Shown: piece by piece, positions 20,730 to 32,038 of the stretch
How positions within the stretch are numbered: position 1 is the first letter of the stretch
Layout: every line of letters begins with the position of its first letter
Assembly (NCBI GenBank): GCA_029204045.2
Contig: CM055077.1
Coordinates: 9,586,690-9,650,689 of the forward strand
Source: Tillandsia leiboldiana
Taxonomy: Eukaryota > Streptophyta > Magnoliopsida > Poales > Bromeliaceae
Direction of reading: 5' to 3'
DNA: 64,000 nucleotides
Translations under genes and position numbers: made by a program
The notes under the pieces: model-generated
Told to the model about the DNA's origin: nothing
Databases searched by the model: none
What the model saw: the letters and a program-made list of their open reading frames with translations, nothing else

Positions 20730-22013
20730 AAGCAAAACTCCATCCTTCGGGAAGTGGAAGAAAGGCAAGGGTTCTTCAAGTACAAGTCAAGAAAGCAAGA
20801 GGGTTTTTTTCTAAGGATAAGAAAGCACAGAAGACAAGTCCAATGCTTCAAGTGCCGAGGATACGGCCATATCTCAACGGAATGTCCAAATAAGAATCCG
20901 TCCAAGAAGAAGGCGATGCAAGCCGTCACTTGGGATGACACCTATCGTCAAATGAGTCATCGTCAAGTGATGAAGAAGACAACGCAACAGCGTTCCACGC
21001 GTCCACATCTTCACCCTTCATGTGCTTAATGGCAAGTACAATCCGAGTCATTGTCCAACTCCACTGTTGAAAAGAATGCAACGACATGAATCGGATGATT
21101 CGGAAGGTGAAGATTTTGCTCTAGCCTATCACAGACTTTTGAGGGATTCAAAGAAACTGGCTAAGCAAAACAAGGGGTTGAGAGGGAGATTGCAGGATCT
21201 CGAAGAAGAACTAAAAAGGGTAACTTCTCTCTCGACCGATCTTGAAGTGGAAAGGGATAATCTGATAAAAGCAAATGTTTTCCTTCAAGAGTCCAATGAG
21301 CAACTCGAGAAGAATTATATAGATATGGTGAACAAAGCGAATTACTTCTTGAAGCTCAATGGCGAGGCTCGACAGGAAAAATTGGAAATGACAGAGACCA
21401 TTCTCCAACTCAAGGATGACTTACAGCGATTTTCATCAGGAAGGAGTAAGTTGGATAAGCTTCTTGGTCTTGGTCAAACAAACCAGTTCGGCCTCGGATA
21501 CAATCGAACTGAAGACAATTTTAGTTCGGTTGGGACAGTTTTTGTGCCTCAGTCGGTATCTCCTCCTCCGACACCGGGATTCACGACAATCAACGACAAC
21601 AAGCCTACTTCACCCTCCTCGGAATCGTCAAGCACTAAGGTATGTTTTCGTTGTAATTTTGCAGGGCACATAAGGAAAAATTGCAAGATGGGAGCTAAAC
21701 GGTCAACTCAAGCACTTCTTGCAACGACTACCAAAAGGGTGATTCCTCGGAAATCAAATGCAAATTTCGAAGGAAAAGAGCCCGGTAGTTCATCAAACAA
21801 ACGACGACGTCAAGGAAAAGCGACGGATCAACAAGACGCTTTCACCAAGGTATCAACCTCACAATCATTTTCGACGGACACCAAAACTCGAAAGGTTGGG
21901 TACGCAAAGGTGAAGTTTTCCCTTGTCTTGTTACAAATATTCCTTGCATGCATATGATAATTCGTCTTGGTATCTGGATAGCGGCTGTCCCGTCACATGA
22001 CCGGTGACAAAAC
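20730..22013 (+). pseudogene. gag: Copia gag C-terminal part and protease start (C1)
   Basis: The C1 gag resumes after the G1 insertion. A first CCHC zinc knuckle (C-F-K-C-x4-G-H-I-S-T-E-C) is at about 20840-20882. A frameshift near 21020 follows, then a frame at 21022-21957 with a long heptad-rich coiled-coil segment at about 21130-21440 and a second knuckle (C-F-R-C-x4-G-H-I-R-K-N-C) at about 21646-21687. A basic linker follows, then W-Y-L-D-S-G-C (21969-21989), which carries the D-S-G active-site motif of a copia protease. The sequence is cut at 22013 by a gypsy LTR. The two knuckles with an intervening coiled coil match the long gag of Sirevirus-type copia elements. C5 has the same order. 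Confidence 0.87.
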
Positions 22014-22513
22014 TGTCACGCCCCGGATGTAAACCAGAACCCGGGCCGTCTCCAGATCGCCGTGCACCAGTATTTTCCATGTACACGAAGCGTCAACAAC
22101 CTGCTCAGATAAGAAAGATATAATAAAAGAGCAATAAAAACAGAGGCTGAACTAAAAACTAATACATCTCAGACTGAAGCTGGAAATAAAATACACTACA
22201 TCGTATAAATGTACATCAGTCTCTCCCAGCTCACAAATAATAATACAACCTGCTGGCAAAGCCAGTTCCCAACAGTGAAAGTACAACCTTCTGAGGAAAA
22301 CATGGGTACACCAACAGTCCAGCTCACACGCTCATCCTGCGCTCGAGATCTATCTACTCAGCCGTCCTCTCTCTCTACCCGCCACTGAAAGCCCAGTAGC
22401 ACCCGCAGAAGACACTGCAAAACAAGGGAGAAAGAAAAGAGGAAAGAAGATGGGGGGGGAGAACTACTAGTAAACCAGTAGCCTCCCCTAGTGGGTAAAA
22501 CACCTCAAACTCT
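22014..22513 (-). mobile_element. Ty3/gypsy LTR fragment (3' end), minus strand
   Basis: It opens TGTCACGCCCCGGATG, the inverted LTR end, in the middle of C1 protease. The U5 hairpins are present at 22020-22095. Similarity to R0 at 36826-37020 is clear from about 22315 on. After 500 bp it is cut by the C2 LTR at 22514, so the rest of this LTR is missing or beyond the gap. Confidence 0.8.
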
Positions 22514-23832
22514 TGTTGGGTATATAAATAAGGATCTAAATAGTGGAAAAAAACACCCTAAAGGGGGGTGAATAGGTGTAAACGTATAAACACTCAAAAA
22601 TCGTTGCGATAAAAACCCAATGCGGAAATAAAAATAACCGCAAGATTTTCGGGAAACTCTATCACCGGAGTAAAAACTACGGGACCGATAACCGGCAGAA
22701 ATCCACTAGAATTAAAACACGTACAGGTGATTTACCGTACACACTTACGACTCAACCTTTTCCATACGATCCTAGAGGATCTTCTCCGCTCGCTCCGCGA
22801 CGCTTCTCGAATCCACGATCTGCGCCCAACGACGATCCACGGCGTCCGAGACCGAGTCCACGGTCTTCACCCAATAGCACCCTTCGAATCCACGACAGTG
22901 CCTCGCTCCCGAATCCACGAGAGCGGTTGAACCTTGAATCCACAAGGTACACGCGCAATCCACGCGGCCGATTTTTGGGGTAAAATCGTTGTTTTTGGTG
23001 GTGATGATCCGCCGAAGTACAGTAGATTAAAAGATAGAATCGGAAATACCATCTAAGTACTCATTAGTTGTGATTCAACTCAAGATGTGAGTATGAACAC
23101 CTAGAATCAAACTAAGCAATATAGATGAAGAAACATAGAGTATTCTCTAATGATTTCCTTTCTCTCTATATGTGGATCTAGAGCCGTATAAAATAATATA
23201 TGAAAGTGACGGCTTGTGATTACCCCTAGAAAAAGAGTCATAGGGTCTATTTATAGGTTAGAACCCTAGGAAGGAGATAAGAATCAAAAACCTACATTTT
23301 CTGGAAATTTTACGGACGGCGATCCGGATCGGATTAGCTGTGATTCCGGATCGTTGTAACGAGCAGGTAGTTCCAGAAAAATGAAGGTTCGGGATTCGGA
23401 TCGAAGTGCTTGATCCGGATCGTTCATACAGTTCACCAAACATCAACGTTCGGGATTCGGATTGCGAAGCCTTGATCGGATCGTTTCAAGGAAAATGGTA
23501 ACTCAGTGTTCGGGATCCGGATCAAGAGAGGCTACGATCCGGATTGAACTGGTGTATGAACGAACCACCTTCGGGATCCGGATCGAACAACCTAATCCGG
23601 ATCCTGAGCATGTCCCAAGTCTAGTTTTTGATTTTTATGCAATGAAAGATTCTTCCAAGTGTTTCTACACTACAAGAAGTATTCGGATCACACAAATCTT
23701 AGTTAAACATACCTGATCCTTTTGAATTCTTCTTTCTTGAGATTGAGTTAAATGATCACAACTTTCTTCCCCTTCAATCTTCAAGACTTGAAACTTTCCG
23801 AAAACTACGCCAACTCAATTCATTCCGTAACA
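22514..23832 (-). mobile_element. 3' LTR of copia C2
   Basis: On the minus strand it opens TGTTACGGAATG and closes ATATACCCAACA. It contains the palindrome array (23320-23610), a TATA box (23247-23258) and the GTGGATTCG repeats (about 22760-22960). It is 1319 bp, slightly shorter than C1 LTRs. Confidence 0.9.
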
Positions 23833-24056
23833 TCTCCCCCTTTGGCGGTTTCGTGACAAAACACAGATCCACTAAAGAAAATTCAAAAAGATATTTTTGT
23901 TGCTATCACCATACACAAAAATTTACAATGGAGATCCAAAAATTTAAAAACATGACATATCTTCTAGCATAAATTCCAAATGTCATAACATTGCTTTGTT
24001 AGATAATCAACAAACAACTTGTTAGTAAAAATATACATGTCCAAATAGTTAGTCGA

Positions 24057-24178
24057 ATAGTTAGTAGGAACATGCAACAAATCACAAGATAAAAACCAAA
24101 GTTGTGATACTTACCCTTAGTTAGTAGGAACATGCAACAAATCACAAGATAAAAACCAAAGTTGTGATACTTACCCTT
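24057..24178 (-). repeat. 60-bp direct tandem duplication in the C2 3' untranslated region
   Basis: Two essentially identical copies of a unit starting TTAGTAGGAACATGCAAC and ending TGATACTTACCCTT lie between the extra ORF and the LTR. C1 has only a single diverged version, so the duplication is specific to C2. Confidence 0.85.
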
Positions 24179-24418
24179 CACCAAAGTCAAAGTTGAAGTG
24201 ATACTTACCTTGATCTTCACACATTCACATCATCATTGTTCAATCATTGTTCAAGTTCTCTCTAAACTCTCTCCCCCTTTTTGTCACAAACAAAGCCAAA
24301 ATTACAAAAATTTAAGGAGAGTTAAGTAGATCAAAATTGTTCCGAAATGTAAGAACTAGAACTAAGAGTAAGTCTAAAAACTGAACTCCTGCACAAAAAG
24401 ATTAGAAAGAAATTTAAG

Positions 24419-25012
24419 TCAGTCTGAATCAGAACTAGTGGGATTGGTACAATCCAACTTCTTCAAAATCGCTTGAAGCATTTTTGACATTGTGGAGACC
24501 TTTCTTTTCATCTTATGTTGCTCAGAGATAATCTGTTTGAGATTTGTAGACACGCTGTCTTGTTCAGCAGACAATCTTCGCTGGTCTTGTCGAATGAGGA
24601 CCTTACATTCGCTTTTGCGTGTGTCTCCAGGACGTTGAAGGATGTAGTAAGATCCAGACGGTGCATCTTGACCTTCAGTCCATGGAGATTCTCTAGGGAG
24701 AGAGCGAGCTCTGGCGAGGGGTCCATCAATCTGAATTCCAGTTCCCCTCGAATTCTTTCGCCTAGTGTACTGCTTGGTTGTTGAGGAAGATTTCATCAGC
24801 TTCTTGTTCTTCAAATACAACCTATCTTCTTTGTCAATAGCTTTTTGTGCTTGTTCACAAATCTCTTCCCAGTCTTCTTCATCTGATTCTGAATCATTTT
24901 GACAAACTTTCTTTGTCTCTTCTTGATTTGAGTCATCTTGTTCTCTTTTTATAGAAGACGCACTAGGTCCTACCATTGCTACCAAAAGGAAGATTATCCA
25001 GGCGAACGCCAT
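24419..25012 (-). CDS. Extra (env-like position) ORF of copia C2, 197 aa
   Basis: Function is unknown. It lies after pol, where Sirevirus-type copia elements carry an additional, sometimes env-like, ORF. The ATG at 25012 is the first after the inferred splice acceptor and aligns with the start in C1. Residues 4-14 form a hydrophobic stretch (W-I-I-F-L-L-V-A-M-V) that could be a signal or anchor segment. A central conserved block (E-E-D-W, then Y-L-K-N-K-K-x-M-K-S-S-S, about residues 44-76) is shared with the C1 ORF. The C-terminal third has heptad leucines and methionines (coiled coil), and the tail is acidic and serine-rich. The frame is fully open, unlike pol. It is shorter than the C1 version, lacking much of its lysine/proline-rich linker. 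A non-membrane structural or regulatory role is also possible. Confidence 0.7.
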   Translation of the reverse strand: MAFAWIIFLLVAMVGPSASSIKREQDDSNQEETKKVCQNDSESDEEDWEEICEQAQKAIDKEDRLYLKNKKLMKSSSTTKQYTRRKNSRGTGIQIDGPLARARSLPRESPWTEGQDAPSGSYYILQRPGDTRKSECKVLIRQDQRRLSAEQDSVSTNLKQIISEQHKMKRKVSTMSKMLQAILKKLDCTNPTSSDSD

Positions 25013-25041
25013 TGGTGCAAGTGCTTAATAGATTTAAAATC

Positions 25042-25419
25042 CTGTGAACAATAACTCAAGAACACGAAAAAACTGTTAATTTTCAAAGATTTGAAAAATT
25101 GTACCCAAACAATCATTATCGTGTAGAGAGACTAAGAATCAAATTAGTTTTGCAAAAGAGATTTTTAAAAATAGATCAATTGCATGATTTTCGAAAATCC
25201 TTATTATATGCCCTAAACCGAAATTTTTGAAATCGAAGACCAAAAATCCGTTATCTTGAGAATACCTAGCATATAATCAAACTAATCTACCCAGAGTTCT
25301 TATTTCAAAGAAATTTGATCAAAAACCATCCACAAACAAATTGATCCAAGAAATTCATCACGTTTGAGGAGGAATAGAGAAAACGGTGAAAAACCGAGAT
25401 TTTGATCAATAAAACTTAC
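25042..25419 (-). other. Predicted intron in the 5' leader of the C2 extra ORF
   Basis: The minus strand shows the donor CCAA/GTAAGT at 25419 and the acceptor GTTCACAG at 25042, giving 378 bp of A/T-rich sequence. Both sites and the length match the C1 intron (33262-33643). ORFs inside are interrupted. Splicing is predicted, not shown. Confidence 0.6.
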
Positions 25420-25529
25420 TTGGAGGAAGAACTTGAGTTTGAAAGCTTCCAAGAAGGATGAAATCTAGAGAGAGAGGCTCTGGAAACTTTGAACAAAAGA
25501 TTGGAGTAAAAGAAATCAAAACCTTTGTT

Positions 25530-25720
25530 CTTTATAAAACCCTAGCCGCGATCCGGATCAGACCATGCTTGCGATCCGGATCGGCTACCCGCAGTGAGAA
25601 ACTGCGTTCGGGATCCGGATCGGCAGGTCCAATCCGGATCGTCAGCCCGCAGAAGAATACCTGCGTTCGGGATCCGGATCATCTTGCCCGATCCGGATCG
25701 GCTCCAACTTTTTCTTTAGA
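25530..25720 (-). promoter_or_regulatory. Internal promoter of the C2 extra ORF
   Basis: About seven GATCCGGATC-type decamers (25553-25705) lie upstream, on the minus strand, of a TATA box, TTTTATAAAG (25531-25540), which precedes the 5' exon. The decamers and the following CCCGAACGCAG text match the LTR arrays. Between decamers lie imperfect hairpins with CTGCG/CGCAG stems. Confidence 0.65.
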
Positions 25721-26640
25721 AAATTTTAGAGAAATTCAAGAAAAACCAGAAAAAGATTGTAAGCACAAATGTGTATCAACTTTAAACAAAAATCATCGTT
25801 TCATACAACAAGAATTAGATTATGCCAAATCTATCAATAATATCCAAAAATGAAACGAGAATTTACAAAAATTAAATCCCTTAAAGTTGAACACCTTCAA
25901 TTACATCTAACTTGATCTTATGAGTAATGCCTTTATCAAATCATCAATTCAGTAAAGAAAATGAAATACAAAGATCAATAGATGTTTGAAATCCCAAATA
26001 TAGTAGATAATGTATCTAGACAATCTGTTGAAGAGAGTGGCTCTTTGAGCATCTTTCTTTAAAACCCACCTTATACCAACCTTGAAATTTGACGGAGTCA
26101 AGTATTTCAACATGCATTTTACTTAATCAAAATTTGAACAACCATGCTTGGTATACATGTGGTAGCTGCACACAATACTCGGACGACCGAGGTGGTAGCT
26201 CTTTCCTCCATGTGGTGGTAGTTTTCACACTCCTCATTGGGATGTAACTCTTTCCACATCTTTTGAGCATTTTACTTTCTTTGACTCCCCCTCAATTGGC
26301 TATCAATTATTTAAGATATAAGTATTCAACCAAAAATTGATCTCGATTTCATACTCGACTAAGCAGTCAAATAAGATAATGACTATACCAAGAGATCATT
26401 GAGAGAGAGAAATGACTTTGATCACTCAGAAGATGATTTAATTAACATAAATGATCATTGCAACAGTGAAATATTATGATGGCAAAGCATAATAAATTTC
26501 TAAATGTGCGAAAAGATGCAATTAAAGTCAATTATGATCTATGCTCAATTAATGTCCTATGTACAAACATAGATAATGAACAAAACAAAACAAAGACAAA
26601 ACCTATCCTAAGCAAGATTTCAAAAAAAGTTTATTTCAGG
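25721..26640 (-). other. Non-coding spacer between pol and the extra ORF (C2)
   Basis: This is A/T-rich without sustained ORFs. It matches the C1 spacer (32040-32940) and the C5 spacer (44620-45528) along its length, including the GGTAGCTCTTTCCTCCATGT stretch and a polypurine-like GAGGGGGAGTC (about 26280-26292). Conservation across three copies without an ORF suggests a cis function. Confidence 0.6.
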
Positions 26641-26884
26641 GAAAGCATTCCAATTGCTTTTCGCAAATGAATAAAACTTTTTGATCCAAAGGTTTTGTTA
26701 GAATGTCAGCTAATTGATCCTCAGTTGAATATATGAAAGTTGAAGAGTATTTGATTCAACTAGCTCTCTAAGAAAATGATATCTAAGTTCAATATGTTTT
26801 GTTCTAGAGTGCAACACAGGGTTTTTAGAAATGTTAATTGCACTTGTTTGTCACAAAGTTGTTACCGAAGATGCTGAATCCGGG
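26641..26884 (-). pseudogene. pol: Copia RNase H C-terminal remnant (C2)
   Basis: The minus strand encodes the last part of RNase H: N-P-V-L-H-S-R-T-K-H-I-E-L, then a Q-L-A-D-x-L-T-K-P-L block. Small indels break the frame relative to C1. The sequence runs into the N gap, so the rest of pol is not visible. Confidence 0.75.
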
Positions 26885-26984
26885 NNNNNNNNNNNNNNNN
26901 NNNNNNNNNNNNNNNNNNNNNNNNNNNNNNNNNNNNNNNNNNNNNNNNNNNNNNNNNNNNNNNNNNNNNNNNNNNNNNNNNNNN
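26885..26984. other. Assembly gap (100 N)
   Basis: Exactly 100 N, a conventional scaffold gap of unknown real size. It separates the C2 RNase H end from a G2-type LTR, so at least the rest of C2, part of C1 pol and a G2 boundary are missing. Confidence 0.98.
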
Positions 26985-28253
26985 GTTGCTGGGAAAGCTC
27001 CAGTAGCTAGTAAATGTACATTTCCAAGTCTATAAGGCTCTAAGGGGTAACATCTGCAGAGCAACCCAATTCAGATTGGTGGTGCGTATGTGTGTATGAG
27101 TTATGCTGTTATATGTTTGACAATGCCTCAATGAAAAAAATGTTGGAATTGGCTTCACTATAAAAAGTAAAATTTGCTCCAATTTATTCCCTGACTTAAT
27201 GCTCACTTCCGACCAAGATGTTCTGTGTGAATTAAAAATTGGAGCTGGGAACTTGTCAGTGTGCAGGCTATGGTTCTGGTTGAACCAACTGATCTGGGCT
27301 GAACCAAGGAAGCCCTGTGACCCTTGCAATGTTGAGAGCCTTTCGTATACAAAGTTTAATTAAAAGAGGTTTTTTATTAACAGTTGTAGTGAATCAACCT
27401 TTAAGAGTATTTTGGGCACAAAACCTTGTTTAGTTGTTTTGCGAAGCCCCGACAGTGTATTCGCTGCTAAGTTGGGGCACTGGACGCGATGCTCGCGTAA
27501 AACAGAGTTGAAGTCTCGAGAAACAAAAGCAAAAAGGTCTATGTTAGAGGAGAGTTTTATGACCCACGTTTTTCCCCGGGTTCCGTGCTGCCGCAAATGG
27601 TGAGCACAGGTGTTCGCAAGATAAAGGTCACCTGCTGGAAGTGACAGTTCGTTAAAATGATTTCCAGTAACGAACGAGCGAAAAAGTGCTAAAAAGAGGT
27701 TGTAGTTGATTTGAAACTGTTAGATTAAAAGTTAAGTTAATTCCTGAACATATGTTTATCAGTCTGTTCGATCTACATCTTGGTTTTCAAGTGATCTGTT
27801 GAACAAAAGTCGCCTGCGATTTATCAGATGTTAACTTCGGTCCGGGCTTTATCAGTTCGGCCCTCGGTGTACGGTATTGGTTGGACTCCGTTTTTGGTAA
27901 CCTAGTTTCTTGAGCTGTCTCCTTTGGTTGCAATATATATTACTGTTAGTTGCTTTGACTGATGGCCATTTCGTAGTTGCACTCCTATGCTTGATTATTA
28001 TATGATCTACCAATGCTTGAGCCTGCCTTCCTTTGATTCAGTTATTTGCTACGTCATACCTGCTTTATGCCTGATTATGATCTTCTTTAGTGATCTTTCC
28101 ATATCTGCTGATTAGTTTTTTCCAGTGGTTATATTATTGCTCTACATATTGCCATGCCTGTTTGGTCATCTGATAGTTGAGCTTGCTTCCTTGTTGTTCG
28201 CCTGTTATGCTGCTAAATACATGATCTTCTAAAATAAATATTTTTACCAAGCC

Positions 28254-28720
28254 TTGTAGGGTAGCCTGAGTCTGTTCTTGTTTGATAGGACAAGGGCAAA
28301 CGCTCTACGAGGTTGTGGGACCCATTGTTTCAAAGGTTTTCTTAAAAACATGTGTTTAGTTGCATAAGGGGTTAATCTGTCTGATTGGTTGTTAGATGTT
28401 GAGCTACGCCTGTTATCAGTGCTATTCTGCCTTACATGATTATTCGTTGTACCTCAGGTTTTATATATTATCTTGGAACATTTCCATGTTAGATTGGTGA
28501 GCTTGCTTGTCCTGCTGATCAAATGATACACTGCTGAACACATAGATTTATAAACTGATGTTTTACCGAACTTCGTTGGGTCGCCGGAGTTGTTCTTGTT
28601 TGATAGGACAAAGGCACTACTCTGCGAGGTTTAGACCTAAAACCCAAGCTTCGTAGTGTCGCCTGAGTCTGTTCTTGTTTGATAGGACGAGGGCAATGCT
28701 CTTCGGGTGTGGACTTTTCA
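28254..28720 (+). repeat. Three dispersed copies of a 70-bp unit in G2
   Basis: Copies near 28254, 28567 and 28645 share a CTGAGTCTGTTCTTGTTTGA-like core and ATAGGAC(A/G)AGGGCA. The first and third are also followed by a TTTTCTTAAAAA(C/T)ATGTG stretch. Confidence 0.7.
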
Positions 28721-29349
28721 AAACAGTTTTCTTAAAAATATGTGTTTAAGTTTTGTATTATTTGGTTGGTCTGCATGATTGAGTTGAGTTTTTGCGTTGA
28801 GCTTATGCTGAGTTGAGATTGCCTTGGTCTTGCATATGAGTTGAGATTCAGTTGATTTGGTTATTGCATCCCAGTGGGGATTTCCCGGCTTGTTGCCGAT
28901 TACCCGGTCAGTGGACCGCCAGTTTGAGCATTTGCACATGATTCGCCCGCACCGTTGTTCTTCACGTACACCAGCGGACTGATCCCCCGTAGCGGTGTAC
29001 TTTACCGGTAAAGTGGTTAGCTGAGGCAACCCGTGACCCTAGTTTGGGAAATGTCAACCAGGTGGTGCCATGTGGGCAGCCTTGCCTGAGGTCTTGTGAA
29101 GGCCAATATGGTAGCTTGTGATTTGGTCTTTGTGTTTTCATCTATTTGAGTGCATGTGTTGTTAAGTGCTTTAACATGATTCTTTGATTCTTTGATCTGG
29201 CTTCTAGTTATCTACCTTTATATGATTCTATGTGATGCCTCTGATTATAGTTTCATTGTTATCTTGCTGATTGTCCTAACTCCTTGATGCGTTGATTATC
29301 CTGATACATGTTTGTCATTGTTGAAATTCTGCTAAAATTATCTCCTATG

Positions 29350-30689
29350 TGTTACGGAATTTGAGTTGGCGTAGTTTCGTGAAAGTCTCAAGTCTTGAAG
29401 ATTGAAGGTGAAGAAAGTTGGATCATTTACTCAATCTCAAGAAAGAAGAATTCAAAAGGATCAGGTATGTTTAACTAAAGATTTGTGTGATCCGAATACT
29501 TCTTGTAGTGTAGAAACACTTGGAAGAATCTTTCATTGCATAAAAATCAAAAACTGGACTTGGGACATGTTCAGGATCCGGATCAGGTTGTTCGATCCGG
29601 ATCCCGAAGGTGGTTCGTTCATACACCAGTTCAATCCGGATCGTAGCCGCTCTTGATCCGGATCCCGAACACTGAGTTTACCATCTTCCTTGAACGATCC
29701 GGATCAAGCTTCGCAATCCGGATCCCGAACGTTGATGTTTGGTGAACTGCATGAACGATCCGGATCAAGCACTTCGATCCGGATCCCGAACCTTCGTTTT
29801 TCTGAATTGCCTGACTCGTTACGACGATCCGGATCACAGCTAATCCGATCCGGATCGCCGTCCGTAAATTTCCAGAAATGTTAGGTTTTTGATTCTTATC
29901 TCCTTCCTAGGGTTTTTAACCTATAAATAGACCATATGACTCTTTTTCTAGGGTTAATCCACATAGCCGTCATTTTCATATATCATCTTATACGGCTCTA
30001 GATCCACATATAGAGAAGAAAGGAAATCATTAGAGAATACTCTATGTTTCTTCATCTATATTGAGTAGTGTTGATTCTAGGTTTTCATACTCACATCTTG
30101 AGTTGAATCAAACTAATGAATACTTAGATGGTATTTCCGATCTATCTTTGATCTAAGTATTCGGCGGATCATCACCTCCAAAAACAACGATTTACCCCAA
30201 AAATCGGCGCGTGGATTCGCGTGTCCTTGTGGATTCAAGGTTCAACCGCTCTCGTGGATTCGGAGCGAGGCACGTTCGTGGATTCGAAGGGTGCTATTGG
30301 GTGAAGACCGTGGATTTCGGTCGGGACGTCGTGGATTCGACGTTGGACGCCGTGGATTCGGCGTTGGGCGCAGATCGTGGATTCGAGAAGCGTCGCGGAG
30401 CGAGCGGAGAAGATCCTCTAGGAGCGTATGGAAAAGGTTGAGTCGTAAGTGTGTACGGTAAATCACCTTGTACGTGTTTTAATTCTAGTGGATTTCTGCC
30501 GTGTTATCGGTCCCGTGGTTTTTTACTCCGGTGATGGAGTTTTCCACGTAAAAATCTTGCGAGTTATTTTTATTTCCGCATTGGGTTTTTATCGCAACGA
30601 TTTTTGAGTGTTTATACGTTTACACCTATTCACCCCCCCCTCTAGGTGTTTTTTCCCCTATTTAGATCCTTATTACATATAACCCAACA
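29350..30689 (+). mobile_element. Copia solo LTR C3
   Basis: It opens TGTTACGGAATTTGAG and closes ATATAACCCAACA (1340 bp). It is flanked by a perfect CTATG duplication (29345-29349 and 30690-30694) and no internal sequence is attached. It carries the palindrome array (29575-29860), a TATA box (29920-29930) and the GTGGATTCG repeats. It is closest to C6 in subfamily-specific bases (for example GTAGTTTCGTGAAAGTCTC) and differs there from C1. Confidence 0.95.
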
Positions 30690-31083
30690 CTATGCTCGTA
30701 CCCAGATTATAAGTTTTGCTTTCTTTACAGCACCAGTTATATATCTGCTTTAACCCTAACCCCTGATCTATTACTATCCTCTAGCATTGTATACCAGTAG
30801 GTACGATCTGCTATTTCTCGGCTCGTCGTGCCCACTGGGATACACTCCGGTGTGTCTCACACCCTCGGGTGACTGTTTTCAGGCCGAGCGGGTGCTGGGA
30901 TGTCGGGACGTGTTGGTGAGATTCCGTGTTAGATGTTGACCCTGGACAGCCGAAAGTTCATGTATTATTTGATGTTAAAGAAAAGAGTTGTAATTCAGAT
31001 GTAAATAATTGTAAAGTTAATTGTAACTTTTGCTTGTAGTTGTACGTAGTTAGTACTCTGATGTTGTTGCCAAGCTAGCCGTG

Positions 31084-31135
31084 CATATATAGAAAAGGCT
31101 CAATTCCAAAGGGGATTGGGACTCTTCTATATATG
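31084..31135 (+). repeat. Long hairpin near the G2 3' end
   Basis: Perfect 11-bp inverted repeat CATATATAGAA / TTCTATATATG with an inner CAATTCC / GGGATTG pairing (one wobble). A run of about 17 A follows at 31179-31195, about 35 bp before the LTR end. Confidence 0.75.
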
Positions 31136-31228
31136 TGGCGGTCTGTCATTGCCCTGGCTGTTTTTGCAACTCTGATTAAAAAAAAAAAAAAAAAATTATA
31201 CGCTGGTTTTTGAACTCGGGGCGTGACA

Positions 31229-32038
31229 TGAAGGCATCCATCTGTGTCAATCCAAGTATGCAAAGGAGTTGGTAAAGAAATTCGGATTAGAAGATTCTAA
31301 GATTTTCCTACTCCTATGGGAACTAGCAATAAGGGATTAGGAAGTGAATCTCTTAGTGAGAATGTAGACGAGAAACTTTATCGCAGCATGATTGGAAGTC
31401 TACTTTACCTCACAGCTAGTCGCCCGGATATATCCTTTAGTGTTGGGATTTGCGCGAGATATCAATCAGCACCAAAGGAGGTTCACCTGAAAGCGGTGAA
31501 ACGGATCATCCGGTACATCAAAGGAACCATTAATTTCGGAATTTGGTATCCTATGGGAACAAGTCTAGATATTATTGGATACTCAGATGCCGATTGGGCA
31601 GGATCTGTGGATGATCGGAAAAGTACGAGTGGTGCATGTTTTTATCTTGGCCATTGTCTTGTTGCATGGCATAGTAAAAAGCAAAACTGCATTGCACTCT
31701 CGACTGCCGAAGCGGAATACATCTCAGCGGGTAGTTGTTCAACTCAACTCATTTGGACGAAAAGCGTGTTGAGCGACTTCCGGATTTCAGCAACTTCGGT
31801 AACTGTTTTATGTGACAACACAAGTGCTATAAATATTTCAAAAAACCCTGTGTTGCACTCTAGAACAAAACACATTGAACTTAGATATCATTTTCTTAGA
31901 GAGCTAGTTGAATCAAATATTCTTCAAATTTCCTACATTTCAACTGAAGATCAATTAGCTGACTTTTTAACAAAACCATTGGATCAAAAACGTTTTATTC
32001 ATTTGCGTAAAGCAATTGGAATGCTTTCCTTGAAATAA
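31229..32038 (+). pseudogene. pol: Copia reverse transcriptase end and RNase H (C1)
   Basis: Resumes C1 pol right after G2. Bases 31229-31315 encode the RT end (H-L-C-Q-S-K-Y, K-K-F-G-L) with a frameshift near 31300. From 31316 an open frame of 240 codons runs to the stop at 32038. It has R-S-M-I-G-S-L-L-Y-L (RT end), then RNase H with Y-S-D-A-D-W-A-G, S-T-A-E-A-E-Y and L-C-D-N-T-S-A, that is, the D, E and D catalytic positions, then the usual D-Q-L-A-D-x-L-T-K-P end. RNase H would degrade RNA in the RNA-DNA hybrid. The domain itself looks intact, but the polyprotein it needs is broken by the insertions upstream. Confidence 0.9.

Larger units (their letters stand above)
22514..26884 (-). mobile_element. 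Copia element C2, 3' half (minus strand), ending at the gap
   Basis: Read on the minus strand from 26884: RNase H end, non-coding region, palindrome array and TATA box, 5' exon, intron, extra ORF, polypurine tract and 3' LTR. The order and spacing mirror C1 at 31780-36568. The 5' half is lost in or behind the N gap. The base before its LTR belongs to the gypsy fragment at 22014-22513, so C2 inserted there. Confidence 0.88.
26985..31228 (+). mobile_element. Gypsy-type LTR G2, copy 1 (5' end lost), split by solo LTR C3
   Basis: It ends CGGGGCGTGACA at 31228 exactly where C1 RT resumes. From about 27190 it aligns in order with 61490-63180: a TTAATGCTCACTTC stretch, then CACTGGACGCGATGCTC, then GAGTTGAGATTCAGTTG. 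It contains three copies of an approximately 70-bp unit (about 28254, 28567 and 28645) with GTTCTTGTTTGATAGGAC. A hairpin-plus-A-run lies near the end (31084-31196). The 5' boundary is unknown because of the gap. No coding domain is visible. The gypsy assignment is inferred from the shared terminus. Confidence 0.65.
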
